Below are positions 12,615 to 26,787 of a stretch of DNA of 64,000 nt, one piece after another. Source of the DNA: Vicia villosa (lineage: Eukaryota > Streptophyta > Magnoliopsida > Fabales > Fabaceae); contig NC_081183.1 in the NCBI RefSeq assembly GCF_029867415.1, positions 39,204,655-39,268,654 of the forward strand, written 5' to 3'. The notes below the pieces were generated by a model. That model saw nothing but the letters and a program-made list of their open reading frames with translations. It was not told where the DNA came from and searched no databases. Position 1 is the first letter of the stretch, and the number at the start of each line of letters is the position of its first letter. A program made the translations under genes and the position numbers.

Positions 12615-15600
12615 TGTCGCTACCGCGAAAAATGGATCAGAGTCGCCACTAATATATTTATCCCATCGAGGGAAAGGAATACCAGGAAACCTTACTCAGA
12701 ATAAGAACAAGGTCTTTCGATCAGAGAACAAGGTACAGGAGTCGGTTACGGAAGGGGAAGGTCTAATGTCTAAATGCGAATGAATGCAAAAGAAGTACGG
12801 GGAAAAGAAGGAATTATTTACAAGTGTGTTCGCTTAGGCCCCGCGACCCAATGCCTACATATCCCTTACCAGGAATCAGAGCTACCGTAGTTCGGCTCAA
12901 AAGTTTCCATTGGTTTTGTGTTTTTTAGTTGAACAGAGGTTAAGGTCACAATCCACGATGTTTGACCTTTGGAGACTTATACGCCTACTTTTGGAATGGA
13001 CTTAACTTGTTCTTAAGGAGAAAAGAATCTTGGGTTTGTGTTTTTTATGTAACTACATGATGAACAAAACCCAATACAAGGTTTCGCACCACTTCATCAC
13101 TTTTTTTAATTCGAGCCTTTATTAGGTGTTTTGAATGTTTTTGGTTGGGTATTTTTAAGGGGATTTTACTTTGCGAGTTGAATCACATAAAAGTGTATAA
13201 TGGTAGAGAAACAGATTAGGGAATGAATCCCACTCATTTCTCTCCCATTATATAGTGATCGAGAAACAGATTAGGGAATGAATCCCACTCATTTCTCTCC
13301 CACTAAGAGATTGAGAAACAGATTAGGGAATAAATCCCACTCATTTCTCTCCCACTATTAGTGAAGGTGATTCGCCTCTTTATGTATTAAGTTTTTTAAT
13401 GTTGAAAAGAAAAAAGATGAAAGGGGGAACTAGATCTAATATCTAATCTAATTGTCATTCTAATTCCTATTTAAGAACTAAACTAAGTTCTAAGGGGAAT
13501 CAACTAAATGAAAGAAGAGGAAAAAGTTATTTAAGTTGACTAAAGTCAACTTTAACAACTAGGGGGCGTTTTTGGTATTTCACAAAATATGAAAATATTC
13601 ACACAAAAAAAAAAGAATTAAAATCTAAACTAAAAAGAAAAATACTCACAAGCAAATCATGTTTTTCATTGTTTAAGACTATTTTCAAAAAGTTAAAACT
13701 AAAACTACTATTTATTTATTATATGAACCAATCAAAACTTAAAGAAAACCCCAATTAAAATTCTAATAATAAAAAAACATTATTCCTAAGATTCTAATTA
13801 GTCAAAAAATCATTTTTTTATCAATTTTTATTTAGGCAAAAATCAACTAACAAGCAATAAAAGTAATGAAAAAGAAATATTTTTATTTGTTATTAACTGC
13901 CAGACAGGGGGTGCATTAGTAATGTGTATATGAACAAGAACTACAATGATGGCGCACAGGGTCTGAAACTGCGGGTGTGAAAAGAAATGGCGCCAGGCCC
14001 ATGATCACGTGTGGCCCAGTTTATTTCAGCATGGCATTTTATTTTCCAGTTAATCAGCATGTGGTATCTATTATGTAACCTATGGTTTATTGTTTAATAT
14101 GTAACGTGACATACATGGTATCAATAGGTCACAAAAAATTTAAGTCAAGTAAGACAAAACTCACCCTGAACCAATCAACGCGTGTCACCACGCATCCTAA
14201 TCATTTAGTAATAACAAGAATAACAAAAGTTTGGAAGCCAGGACAATTAGCGTCGCGCCACGTAAGCAACCAAAAAGAGAGTCCTTGAAAAACACAGACG
14301 CCGGAGATACCACTCCGGTCGTCTTCTCCGGCCATTCCGGCGGCGGAGATATCTCAAAAATTCCAGAAATCAAAACAAACACCACCATCCGACTAGGATT
14401 TTCGCGTAGATCACGGATCTATCATTGTTTTTCAGTGAATCTTCCTCCAAAGTTCAAACTGAACATACTTTCTAAAACCCTAACTAACAAAACTCTATGA
14501 AAACGCAAGATAAGCATATCAGTTCAGTCTATTCCTTGCGTAGAGTTCAAATATGAAGTGCAAACGTCCAAACAATCACAAGATCATCTTAACCGAATCA
14601 AGAACACCATTCACCCAAGCATACATATTCTAACGAGCCTAAGATGAATTTCTATATGCAAAGAAGATCCAGAAAGCTTACTTGGTGCAGCTCTTGAACA
14701 AGATCTTCAGAAAAATTTCCCACACTTTGATGAACTTCAGAAGATTGAGAAACAAACTCTGGATCGTGAACGAGTGGAGCTAAGTTTCTCTCTATGTGCA
14801 GCTGTGATAATGATGACGAGAAGGTTGTAGGCTCCTGGGAAATAAACTCAGGTGCACTTGATCTTGAAGCTTCAATCGATGATTATCATTGATGATGGAC
14901 TTAGATGGAGCTTGATCACTTTTGCAGAGGATGATGCTGGGAGAGTGCTCAAGTAGTTTCCATTGATGATTGAAGATGAAGGTGATTGAAGAATGGAGGT
15001 GCGTGAATGGAACTTGATGGTGATGGAGGTTGATGAAGATTAAGCTCCTTAATGTTGAAGATGAAGGTTGAGTTTGGAGGTGGTTGTTATGGTGGTTGGA
15101 GGTTGTTAGAAGTGGTTGTTATGGTTGTTGAGTGAAGATGAGATGAGGGAACGAAGAAGAGAAAAGAGAGAGTGGAGGGCATAGCGTGAAACTGAAAAAA
15201 GTGTGGAGAATATAATTATGAAGCGTCCGTGATTTTGTGGAGTGTTTTGGTTTATATAGGTGAGGTGCATACATGGAGCTGTGGTGCGCTGCGAGTGTAG
15301 AGGATAATTCTCCTCTAGTGTACACTTTTTTTCCTCTTGTAATAACTTTTTCTTTTGCTTTTCTCTCTATCATAGAAAGGACCTGTGTAGTAGATGACTT
15401 GGTTGTTTGCATGGGACCCTCTCCATCAAAGTCTTGATAGCATAATAATCCAAAGAGCTGATGATGCGTATGGTTCTTTTGGTTTACCCTCTCTCTTCAA
15501 AATTTACCATGCAAGTTGTTTATTATTTTGTAGTAAACTCTCTCGAACTTTGTGTATGCAGAATTTTGGTTTGGTTTATTTGGGCAATATGGAAGGTATC

Positions 15601-17291
15601 GTGTAGCTTGCGTCTTATATTCTTCACAAACTCAGTGTGCAAGTCTCGAGCATTTATAGCAAATGTCAACCACCCTTTTGAACTCAGCATCACTGCATGG
15701 TTTATGGAAACAATGTCACTACCTATCCTTATGCATGTTGCAGCATTTTTTTGCCAGATGTTCAACACCCCGTATCACTCTCATATGTCTACTTTGTGCC
15801 TTCATATCTTTATAAATGACCCATCATTCGTGTCAACTTTGTGCTCTATGGAAAGAGGGGATGGAGTAGAGTAACATTGATGTTGAGAGTTGCTTGAAAC
15901 AATTCCTGGAAGTCTGAGAAAATTGCTTACAAACATGGTTACACACAATTGCCCTAAGCGTGCGCTCGTCTCCCAATTCCTGGCTTGGCCTATCGTTGCA
16001 ATGCAGTTCCTAGGGGTGCCACTTTGAAGCCTTATATCTCCCTCCATATTTAACCAAATGTCCTAAGGATTTGATAATTCAATAGAGGACATGTAATATC
16101 ACAATTTACCATTGGAAATGATTCAAGGAGGCATCCAAAATTCTCTAAAATTGGCTTTAAATATGACACGCCACCTGTTTGATCATTTGCTTACGCGTGC
16201 CCTAGCTAATTAGAAGCCACACAACTTCAGTTACAAGGGCATGACTTTGGAGCCCTGTATTTTGTTCCCCACCAAACCAAAATTCATTGTTCTTAGGTCA
16301 TTAGATAGAGATCTTGGGATTTAAGAGACTGATATTTTATTTAGCTTGAAAACACGACCGTATCTCTTTAAAACTGGACATGGAAATGGCCCACCATGTG
16401 TTTGTTAAATTGCTTGCGTATGCCTAACCATTTTGCCCAGCATTTTGCCTTGGAACAGTCATGATCCAACAACTTCCAACCTCCATATCTTTTGATCTAA
16501 GCATCCTTTGAAGAAACCTCAAACTACAAAGTTATTCATCTCCATGAGATTAACAAATTTTATGTTGAACTCGTTTCAAAATTTTGACATTTGAAACATG
16601 TAATCTGGGCCTGAAGTGAGCTACTCACCCATGTTTGAAAACCTCCAAAATACCAAATTTTCCTAAGTGTTGGAATTTTCTCATTCTTATGGAAATTTTG
16701 TCAAACTCTCAATTTTATTTATTTCTTTGACTTTTCTTGACTAATTTTCCACCAAAAGTCAACATTAAACAGTTGACTTTGACTTTGGCCAAAAAGCCAA
16801 CTTTTCCTGATTTTTCTGATTCCAGATGAATTTCTCGATTAATCAGTTTCTGATCCGATTCTCAATCAGTTTTCAATCAACACAAATCCACTGTATATTT
16901 CTTCAAGGCAATCGTCTTTTCATGTTTAAAAATCATCTTCTGATTATATGTTGACCAAAAGTCAATAGGGTTGACTTTGGTCAAAACCCTAATTGGGAAG
17001 CCTGGTGAACTTGAGGATTGTATCTTTTAATCAAAGCTTTGACTTGGAGATGATGAAACCCTGATTTTAGGAGAATGTCAATGGAAATAATGCCTGAGAC
17101 CTCAGATCTAATCTTTTATTTAGTCAGGAATTTCTTTAGCCTTGGCTTCCCTTTTTTTCTTGCCAATTCTTGAACAATAACAATGATATGAATGAATGTA
17201 TCAAATGAATGACCTACATGAAGTATGCACATGGATGTAATGTGAAGGCCAATTGGGGAATAAATAAGTGGGCAAATTTTGGGGTGCAACA
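12615..17291 (-). mobile_element. Ogre/Tat-like solo LTR, 4677 bp
   Basis: It is bounded by a perfect 5-bp target duplication, AACAT (12610-12614 and 17292-17296). On the plus strand it runs TGTCGCTACCGCG ... GGGCAAATTTTGGGGTGCAACA, so in element orientation it starts TGTTGCACCCC and ends GCGACA. It shares landmarks with the LTRs at 21-38 kb: AGAGTCGCCA near one end, a CGCCGGAGA... GTCTTCTCCG block (14302-14330), and GGGCAAATTTTGGGGT at the other end. No internal region is present. Frames inside it, such as those near 14.1-14.5 and 15.1-16.0 kb, are not credible genes. Confidence 0.75.
13200..13366. repeat. About 53-bp tandem repeat, three copies
   Basis: Three copies of a unit containing GAGAAACAGATTAGGGAA and CCCACTCATTTCTCTCCCA begin near 13207, 13261 and 13313, inside the 4.68-kb solo LTR. 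Confidence 0.85.
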
Positions 17292-18924
17292 AACATAAAT
17301 TGCTCCAATTAAATCACATGCAATTTACCACGCTATTCAATGCAAAGACAAAATTATGACACCTATTATTGTCTACATTTTGACAAAATGTAGGAAAACA
17401 CGCTACCAAGAGAAATTGTCTTGAAAGAAGAAAAACAAAGAAGACACGCTACCAAAAGCTAAGATTCGCCTTGGAAATAGGTGTGTCATCATTCTGTCTA
17501 CGGCAAGCATTAAATGCTATGTTCAAATATGGTTCAAGGGAAATATTCCAACGGTAATAACAGACTTCTATAAAAAGAACAAATCTATGATAGAAGTGAT
17601 ATTGTGTGAGAGTGAGACAGCGTGAGCAAGAAAATAAACATAAGACTAATTAAGCTGCTCCAACAAAGGCAACACACACAAAGTGTGTGATGAAATGGTT
17701 ATGTTGAAATATACATCATAAGCCTATTAAAAGAAAATAAAAAGAGTGAAAAAGAAAAATCTTGCATGTTCTGCAGTATGCTCCAATGGAGTTATAAAAA
17801 ATCCACAAATACTTGATTGATCCAAACATTCCTCATTTTAAATGACCAAAGGAACTTAATACACTGAGTTGCTGCTCGACAGTGTTTCATGTTTACTTAT
17901 GATCAATAATGTGTTATCAGCTGTTACAAGCTATATGATCGGTATTCAAGAAGAAGAAGATAAAGATCAATGATCAAGAAGCAATTCATACAAGAGCTGC
18001 TGCTCTTAATCCGCTTTCAGAAGAAGAAGAATATCTCATCCAGAAGTTGAAGAAAAGAAGACTTCAAGAATATTTTTATTTCTTGTAATTATATGTAAAA
18101 CGCATAGAGTTGTTGCTCGTATTGTGTTATATCTTAGGAAACTTCTGATAGATTGTTTAGGCACTAGAAGTGACTTCTAGTCAGTGTCTCGTAAACATAT
18201 GTACTTAGATTAGGAGAAAATCTGCTTGACTAAGAAGCACACTTGTAATCTCCATAAGAACAATTTTGTTAGAATTGGTGTTCCTTGGGTATCCTTTGAT
18301 ATGGATACTTGAGAAGTCCTTGAGATCTGGTTAGACTCTTGGAGGGTTCTAGGTCAATAAACGTTATATCTCGTGGAGATCACAGAACGGTTTATTGTCT
18401 AGGTTTAGTCACGAGCAGTTGGCTTGTGCAGGGTTAGTCACGGGCAATTGGCTTGTGCAGGAGTTACTAGGTTGATGAACGTTATATCTTGTTGAGATCA
18501 CTGAATGGTTCATCATCTAGGGTTAGTCACTCGCGGGTAGCTTGTGCAGGAAGTTAGTCAAGATAGTTGATCGTGCAGTTGTAATTAGTTTGGTTATAGT
18601 GGATTAAGTCCTCAATTGAGAGAGGCAAAATCACCTGAGGAGAGTAGACTGGAGGTAGACTTATTGAGAAGGTGAACCAGGATAAAAATGGATGTGTCTT
18701 TTATCTTATGCATCTTTCATTTAACTTAGAACATTCACACTGATTATCTTCGGAAATGTCATTGACTAAGTCAGAAGTTCTGATGGAGTTAAGAAGTTAA
18801 ATTGAATATGTATCTCATGGATTATGTCGTGTTATCTCTAACATGCTTCCGTAACAATAATCTAAGCATATTCAGAAAATGAGATACTAAGAAGAAAGAA
18901 AAGATTTTTAGAAAGGGAAATAAT

Positions 18925-18926
<2 letters not shown>

Positions 18927-18986
<60 letters not shown>
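18927..18986. repeat. (AT)n microsatellite
   Basis: This is an alternating AT tract of about 60 bp. Confidence 0.95.
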
Positions 18987-18990
<4 letters not shown>

Positions 18991-19034
18991 TGAAAATTGA
19001 AATACAATAGAAACATGAGTAGTATATTGAATTG

Positions 19035-20902
19035 TGTAACAGTAGAGTTAGAAAACAAAATGAAATGCAAAACAGTTCTGTTTGATCGAAATAGCCAAAT
19101 TATGCGGTATAATTAGTTGTCCGGAATTTGATGAAAATTTACGTGGTAGCTAAGTTTAATTAGTAGGTTAACATGGGGGTGATATTTTGTTGAAATTGGG
19201 CTATTTTATGAATCGACCGAAATTGTGTGGATTTGAATAATCTTTTTATCAAATGTTGGTTTTGGAATAGAAAATGAAATAGTAATTTGGAACTAATGTA
19301 ATGTAATTATTAATTGGTTGATTTAGTTAATAGTTGAATTAATTTCAATAAGTGTAATTGATTGGAATAAATTTGGAATTAGATCAATTATTTGGTTTAC
19401 CGGTAAATTACGGTATTTTGAGAATGTGACCGTAATTGTGTTTTAGTTGAATATTTATGTTGAGAATAAAGTATTGCTATGCCAATTATGTCATTTTGCG
19501 AGTGTTCTTTGTGGGTAGCCGTATGGCATGAATCCTAGTGATTAGTTGATTGATTGTGAAATGTGTGCATTCATATATATTGGCAAAATGTGAATTAACA
19601 TGAGATAGTATGATTACTAGTGTTAATTGAAATTTGTGTTCGTACTTGATAATTGGCCTATATATGTGAAAAGTATATTCGTTATGAATGCATATATGTA
19701 CAATTGGTGGATAATTCATAGAGTTGAATTATTGTGATATGCGGAATGTTAAGATGGTAGAGATGATCTTAATTGCATATGTGTTGGTGATAATTGTACA
19801 CACATTCATAGCATAGTTTGCCTTGAGATAGAGGTGGTTTTCTTTGAAATAGAAGCGATGGCTTAATCCTTGAGATGGATATAGAAGTGGTATACGTTTG
19901 GCGGGCTTTGGTCTTGTCCGAATCGGAAGCGTGGCTTGGATTCTAGATATTGAATCGGAAAGCGGTGAAACTTTGGGTTCACATTCGGTACCACGTGCAT
20001 AGAGTCACATGTCTTGTATTGAGTCACATTTGGTGTTATGTGATGTATGAATATATGCATTTATGTGATTGTTATGTGTGTATGAGATGTGATAATTGAA
20101 TTTGGTGTTGTTTGGATATATGATTTGGTGATATAAGTGAATGTGTGATAACAATGGTTTGTGTATATGTTTAGAATAATAGTATTGAATCCATTTGAAT
20201 ATCATACTATTGAACTCTGTTGCATACTTGAACATGTAAATTATATTGGATAATTTTATTTACATGATTATTCGAAGCGTGATGAATTCCTATGACTATT
20301 AATTAAATCATTGTACTTTATTATAATTTCTTCATAATGATTTGAATTCTCACCCTTCTGTTTGAATGTTACCCTTTGTTGGTAACGTGCAGGTTCCGAA
20401 GCTTAGTAGCTTGTGCGAGGTTAGCCGGAGAGCGTCCGAGTTTGTTTGGTGGTTAGGTAGTGAGTCAATGCTCTGGTCATGTAACACTGGCTTGGGATTA
20501 GTAGTATTGAACTCATGATCATGTATGTTTATGATGTTATCTTGTGAACATGTATGTTTTGTTATCTGTTGTTGAGAGGCCATAGTGCCGAATATCTTGG
20601 ATGTGACGTTATATTATCTGGTGGATTATTATTGAGATTTGATTATGGTATGGGACATGATCATTCATGAAATACATGTGTATTTATTATTTCCGTTGTG
20701 AATGCATATTCTTGATGAATTATGACAAGTGAAAAGTGTTACCTTGATGACCAGGAATAATTGTATATTTGATAATGAATGGTGTTGGTTTTTGAAAGCT
20801 TTTAGTTTTTAAAAACGTCGTTGTGACGCCCTTTGTTTATATGCATGTTTATTAACTTTGATTATATGTTAAATATTTGGGGTATTAGAAAGGGGTGTTA
20901 CA
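19035..20902 (+). repeat. Ty3/gypsy (chromovirus-like) 5' LTR
   Basis: The right boundary is firm: GGGGTGTTACA ends at 20902, directly before a primer-binding site and a gag reading frame. The left boundary is a guess at TGTAACAG (19035), chosen because it mirrors the TTACA end; the true start could lie elsewhere between 18844 and about 19200. The internal sequence is non-coding. No 3' partner is present in the window. Confidence 0.4.
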
Positions 20903-20906
20903 TTAG

Positions 20907-20918
20907 TGGTATCAGAGC
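20907..20918 (+). other. Primer-binding site, initiator Met tRNA type
   Basis: TGGTATCAGAGC begins 4 bases after the LTR end. It is the sequence complementary to the 3' end of plant initiator methionine tRNA that most chromoviruses use. Confidence 0.75.
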
Positions 20919-22150
20919 ATGGTCGACCAGTTGGTCAGTAGTTCTTAATGTTTTCTAATCCTGTTGTATTTGATTTGTGCATATGACACGACCGATACTG
21001 TTTGTCTGGTTGTTAGGACGATGGTTGCAGGCATGAATGATGATGCCATTGCTGAGGCATTGAGGATGTTGGCTGGCTCCATTGGTCAGATTCCTCAAGT
21101 GAATGCTGGTAACCGGAATGGAGATGATGATGAGTTATGTGCTTTGGGGAGGTTCCAGAGGAACAATCCTCCTGTCTTTGAGGGTGAGCATGAACCTGAT
21201 AAAGCTCAAGCTTGGCTGAAGTCAATTGAGAAGATCTTCAGAGTCATGAACTATACAGATGCTCAAAGAGTACAGTTTGGTACTTGTAATACGGTGAACT
21301 GACTTTATCGAAATGTCGCGGTAAGCAAGAGTCGCCACCGACTTTTATTTTATCCAAATTAATCAGAAAGGCTAAAAGAATAGGAAAAACCTTTTAAATA
21401 AAAACTGAGTTCGGGGGGTAATTATGCAAAGGGAAGGTGTAAGGCACCCCTTGCATCCATGGTTTTCCATGGGCTCTTAATTGCTTTGCTCGTTTTTGAA
21501 AAGAAATGTAGAAGAAGTGAATATGGACTTTAGCTCGTAAATGAGCGTAGCCAATTTGAAGGTTTATGAGAAAGAATATGAAAAAGTTTTAGCCAGAGCA
21601 AGGCAATTAGGGGCAATTACCTTAATAATGTAGAAAATCAGTTCTTTTAGCCTTTCAGGATGAAAGGGTCTATCCATGCCATAAGAGGGCAGGAAGCCTT
21701 TCATTTGGAGGTTGAAGGGTCGTCGCGATGTCGTTCGCCATAAGACTGTCCCATGCAATAGGGAGGCAGGTAGTCTAAGGGAAGGACCAGAATAGCCTTT
21801 CGTAGGCAACCAGAGGATACCTCAGCCTTTCGTAGGCAACTTCCGAGGGTCGAGGTCATATTGGTGTGTCGAAGGCAGCATCATTAGGGTCTTATGACCT
21901 TTTGTATTTACCGAGGCAACATGGCTGAGGTATCCTCGTATCCGAGGGACATGGCTATTCTGCAAAAAAAATACAAGGCAACAAGGCAACAGGCAGCAAA
22001 GAGGTTACCCCAAGAGTGTGCGTGGGTGCAACAATCACGTGATTTGATTCAGATATTTATCTTATAATTAGTTATTCTAGGTTAATTACAAGCTTTCACT
22101 CCCTAGAATTACTAACCACAATAATTAATATTAACAATTAAAGCAATAAT

Positions 22151-22227
22151 GGGGAAAGGGAAAATGAAACCAGCGGGGGAAAGGGAAAATGAAACCAGCG
22201 GGGGAAAGGGAAAATGAAACCAGCGGG
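22151..22227. repeat. 25-bp tandem repeat, three copies
   Basis: Units starting GGGGAAAGGGAAAATGAAAC at 22151, 22176 and 22201 are perfect copies inside the older LTR. Confidence 0.95.
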
Positions 22228-22621
22228 ATAAATAAAGCAATAGGTCTGAACAAGTAATAATCAAGATCAGGGTTTAGGGTTACCGACTATTAGAAGCTTT
22301 GGCTATTGGCAACCCCTACAAAGGTGGGAAAAATAAGAAACAAAGATATATGTGAGTGCACTATCAGTTCAGAAGTCAAATACAGTTAACCCTAATCAAT
22401 AAAGGTAAAAATACGAGAAAAGGGTAAAAATACTTAGCTTCGATTAATGAAGGTTGATGGGCAAAGATTTACCTTGAGCATTAAGCATTGACCCTAATCA
22501 TTAAAGAATTGGCAAAAGAATAAAAAGAAAAAGTAAGTGTAGGAGGAGTTCATTGACAGCGGGAATTAAACCCTAGTTAAATAAAATAACAGGCAAAAAT
22601 ATTTAAATATGAAAAGGTTAG

Positions 22622-25600
22622 TGTAATACGGTGAACTGACTTTTTAGTAATCGGAATGTGCGGTAAAGCAAGAGTCGCCACCGACTTTTATTTCATCCAA
22701 TTTTAGGAAAGGCTAAAAGAACAGGAAAAGACCTTTTAAAAGATTTTGAGTTCGGGGGGTAAATTATGCAAAGGGAAGGTGTAAGGCACCCTTTGAATCC
22801 ATGGTTATCCATGGGCTCTTAATTGCTTAGCTCACTTTGTTTGTTTGTTTGTTTGATTTGTTTGAAAAGTAGTGTATGAATAGAAATTTTGAATAAGAAC
22901 TTTAGCTTGTAAATAAGCGTAGTCTTTTTGAATTTGATTTGAAAAGAGTGGGAAAAGAGTTTTGACTTTTAGAGCAAGCAATTAGTAGCAACTACCCTAA
23001 GTTTGAAAATTCGTTCTTTTAGCCTTTCAGGGTGAAAGGGTCTATTCATGCCATAAGAGGGCAGAAAGCCTTTCGTTTGGATGTTAAGGGTCATCGAGAA
23101 ATTATCATTCGCCACAAGACTGTCCCTTGCCATAAAGAAGGCAGGTAGTCTAAGGGAAGGACATAATAGTCATTTAAGGCATCATGCGAGGATACCTTAG
23201 CAATTGGATAATCATCTTATAAGGCAACATCGAGGGAGTTTCAATAACTCTGAAGGCGACAGGCAACATTGCTTTAGGTATCCTCGGAATCGAGGGACTT
23301 TGACTATTAATACGTTTAGAGGCAACAGGCAACAATAAGGCAACAAGGCAACCAGAGGGATTACCCTAAAGGTGTGTGGGTGCAGCAATCATGTGTTAAC
23401 TTCGATGACATTTATCTTGTAATTAGGTGATCTACGTTCAATTCATGGTTATCACTCCCTAAATTACTAACCACGCAATTAACATAAAGTAAATAAAATT
23501 TCCTACGCTATTACAATAAACACCTGTAGGGGATGGGGGAAATTAAAGCAGAAAAAAAGGGAACACAATCAATTTTTAAATCTTTATCTTGAGCCTTGAT
23601 CTCCCCTCGAACCTTCGATTGACTTTTATTATCTGAAAATTAAACAGAAAATAAATAGAGGTAAGTGTATGAGTGATTCATTGACAATTGAAACCAATCC
23701 TAATTCAAGCTATAAAGCAAAAAATTAAAATAAAAAATTAAAAAAGAAAATTAAAATAAAAGGTAAAAATAACTTAAATAAAATAAAATAATAAAATAAA
23801 AAAAAAGAGGGATCAAAACTTAGCTTTTATTTTTATCAGCGTGGCGCGTAATCGGAGGATTAGGATGATAACCCTGAAAAATTGCATAAGGAAAATTTAG
23901 TGTATGAATGATCTACAAACCTTGATTGTATAACCCTAAAAAGAAAACTTGTTGTAACCCACAAGGTTTATAAGGCTTAAAAATGCGTTAATGGAAAACA
24001 CCTACCAGAGGTTTCTAAGGTTTATAAAAAATCGAGGTTTACGCAACCTAAAAATTATTAATTTAATTGATAAGCAAGATATGTGCAAAATAAAATAAAA
24101 AATTTTAAAATGTTAAAGAAATAATTTTTGATGAAATCGAGTTTTCGATAAAAAACATGAATTATAAAATTATTGTATAATTGTATGATAAGTTTTGATA
24201 AAAAATAAATAAAAAACTAGGATAATACATAAATAAAATAAAAAGAGAAAAAGAATTGTACAATTAAAAATAAAAAAATTTTAGAAAATACTTAGCTTTG
24301 ATTCGCTGTGGTAGCTTCCTGAGAGGTCTTTGGTGCACCTGTAGGCTCTAGGCGTTGGATCCTGGATTCTGATGATCGAACGGTTGATGATGAGAAGATG
24401 TATTGTGGTCTTGAGTGGAGCGCTGCATGGAATCTGTAGAAACACAATTATAGAAAAAAGAAAGTGTTTCCCCAAGGATCGATCCAGGGCTACCATGCTT
24501 ACCAACGTTCCTATCATCCATGTGTGCTGCGCGTGTTAATTGACAATAAACCAAACTCAAACGAATAAATATTAAAACGTGAATTGATTGGGAGATTTCA
24601 AACTGAAATCAACGTGGGTCCCTGCACTTATGCACTGACGAATCAGAGAGAGGAATAGAGCCACACATACAGGTCAACTTATTCAACACGCTGACTGGGT
24701 CCCAGAGGATTTGGATGGTCCAATCGCGCGTAGCCACGCATGCCTTCGCCGGTCCACCATCTCACAGAGACGCCGGAGAAGCTTTCCCGGTTGTCTTCTC
24801 CGATTTGCACACACACCAAACCTGCGAAAAAAATACGAATTGAAACAGGATGTTAAGCCTACCTCCCCTAAATCGGGGGCTCCGAATCCGTTAGTGATGT
24901 TATTTTTCGCTGAAACAGCCTGCATGATGGGATACGGAGCTTCGACGTGATTAAGCCCTAACCATGGCATATTCTTATCCCTGCGTGAAAACTCACATGT
25001 GATGCATCAAAGCTTCTCTAATGAACCATGGAAAATTGTTAGTAGTATTAGTTTCGATTGAAACATCATGAAATTGAAAATACATATTCAAGAAACAAAA
25101 GACAACCGGTCATGGTTAGGGAGAGATTCCCAGCGTGTTTCTTGCTTGAAATTTGAATGAAATCAATTCCTGGAGTTCTCAAGAGTATGATGGAACCCCT
25201 GGAACGGTCTGCAATATGATGAGGATGATTTTTTGCCTTGCCCTAGTTTGTATGAGTTTCTTGAAGAATTGGTTAGGATTTAGAGGCTGCCAACTCTAGG
25301 GTTTTTCGTGCGTCATAATCTGATATCACTAGGTATATATAGAGGGATAACTTAGGTTTTGAAACTTAGAAAGAATCTCTTTGTGTTTGGAGAAAAAATT
25401 TGATTGAAAAATCATATTATTCCTTTCTATTCTTGGCCAATCTCTCTCTAATCTCCTTGCCACGAAATTGATTCATATCTTAGCCCTTTGAATGATTAGA
25501 ATTGGTTGGAATGATTGACTAAATCAAATCTTCGAATCTTTCCTTGATTTGTTTTGAATTTAACCACTCTAATATGAATAAAAATCCATAATAAATCAAA

Positions 25601-26491
25601 TAAATTGATTAAATTCGTGGCAATTGATTCTTAAGTCTTGGATAACTTGTGGATCAAGATTCAATCAAAATAACTTGGGCCCATTTGCAAAAATATTCAA
25701 TTCTTTCACATTTTTCCCTCCAAAATAGTCCAACTTTGACAAGGTCTATCTCTCTCAATTTTTGAGATATGGAAGTGTTCTAGGACTTTTTAGAAACCTT
25801 AGAGAGTTATCTAACCAGTGTCTTTGGTCTCATATCAAAATTATTTTCCATGCTCCTTATATATCCTTTTGAAAAAAGTGACTTTTTGTTGACTTTTGAA
25901 AAGGACCTATAATATTTTAGTCCATATCTCTCAAATGAAGCATTTCTAGACTTGGCATGTGAGAGACAAAGTTGTAGAGAATTCAATTTCCTTCAAAATG
26001 AGATTTGGATGGGCAATTTTTGATGTTCCATGTGAAAGTTATGGCCGGTCAAAGTTCAGTTGACTTTCTTCTAGAAAACCCTGATTTAGGAACTTTAGGT
26101 TTTGTTGATTTTTGAACTTTTCTTGATTAATCATGATCAATTTTTGATCAAATGATGAATGATTCTTCATAATGAGGATGTTGACCAAAAATCAGAAGTT
26201 TTGACTATGGTTTGACCATATTTTGACTTTTAGGTCAACCAGTCGATTATTGATTGTTTGAGCAATTGAGCGATCAATCTTTTGAATCGAGACCTGAAAT
26301 TTGTCATGGAAGTAGTTTGAAACATCATAAGCCATGTGAGATGCCTTGTAGCTTTTTATCCATTGATTTTTCCTCAGAACAACAAAACCCTAGTTTCTTG
26401 AGCCTTCGTTTAGGAGAGATGTCTTTGGGCTTTGTACTTTGATATGAGTTTGAATATGAGAAATAAGACGGGCAAATTTTGGGGTATGACA
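22622..26491 (-). repeat. 3' LTR of the young Ogre-like element
   Basis: The plus strand runs TGTAATACGGTGAACTGACT ... GGCAAATTTTGGGGTATGACA. It includes a stretch rich in AGGCAAC units (about 23220-23360) and an A/T-rich block (23690-24290). Short frames at 24.3-25.0 kb recur identically in the other LTR and are not genes. Confidence 0.9.
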
Positions 26492-26506
26492 GCTGCCCCT
26501 GTTCAA
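26492..26506 (-). other. Candidate polypurine tract
   Basis: On the minus strand the bases just before the 3' LTR read GAACAGGGGCAGC. The tract is short and imperfect, and is called by position only. Confidence 0.4.
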
Positions 26507-26787
26507 TTTTCTTATATTTGAAGATGTAGACTGGCACGTGTGCCTGTCGGAATCTGAAGGTAGAAGAGGATTGAACACTAGAATACCCAGAAATTTGCCC
26601 TAGCTGAAGTAGGGACCTTGGTCGGAGATGGGCTTGAAGATGCCATCCAGGTGTTAGGAAAATATGTATGACTGAGATGGGCTTAAAGATGCCATCTATT
26701 TTGATAGACTTGAGAATCAGAATACGTCGTACGTTAGACCACTTTTGAAGAATAGATTGAGTCATGTGTTAGACTGAATTTAGTTTG

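Larger units (their letters stand above)
12201..18843 (+). mobile_element. SIRE/Maximus-like Ty1/copia LTR, probably solo, split by a nested LTR
   Basis: The left part (12201-12614) starts TGTTGTTAGAACAAG and includes GGTTTTGATGATAACAAG, typical of legume SIRE/Maximus LTR starts. The right part (17297-18843) contains the usual late-LTR text of that family: repeated GTTAGTCACGRGCARTTGGC blocks, GTGGATTAAGTCCTCAATTG, GAACCAGGATAAAAAT, and an end near CTCTAACA. Removing the nested solo LTR gives roughly 1.96 kb. No primer-binding site follows and no polyprotein precedes it, so it reads as a solo or fragmentary LTR. I could not find a matching 5-bp target duplication, so both ends are tentative. 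Confidence 0.5.

Noticed and set aside
14082..16047. Several frames of 60-137 codons suggesting genes
   Set aside because: They lie inside the 4.68-kb solo LTR bounded by AACAT, lack recognisable domains, and overlap on both strands.
24281..24970. Frames of 70-95 codons repeated exactly at 33120-33809
   Set aside because: They recur because they lie in the two LTRs. They show no domain and LTRs are non-coding here.
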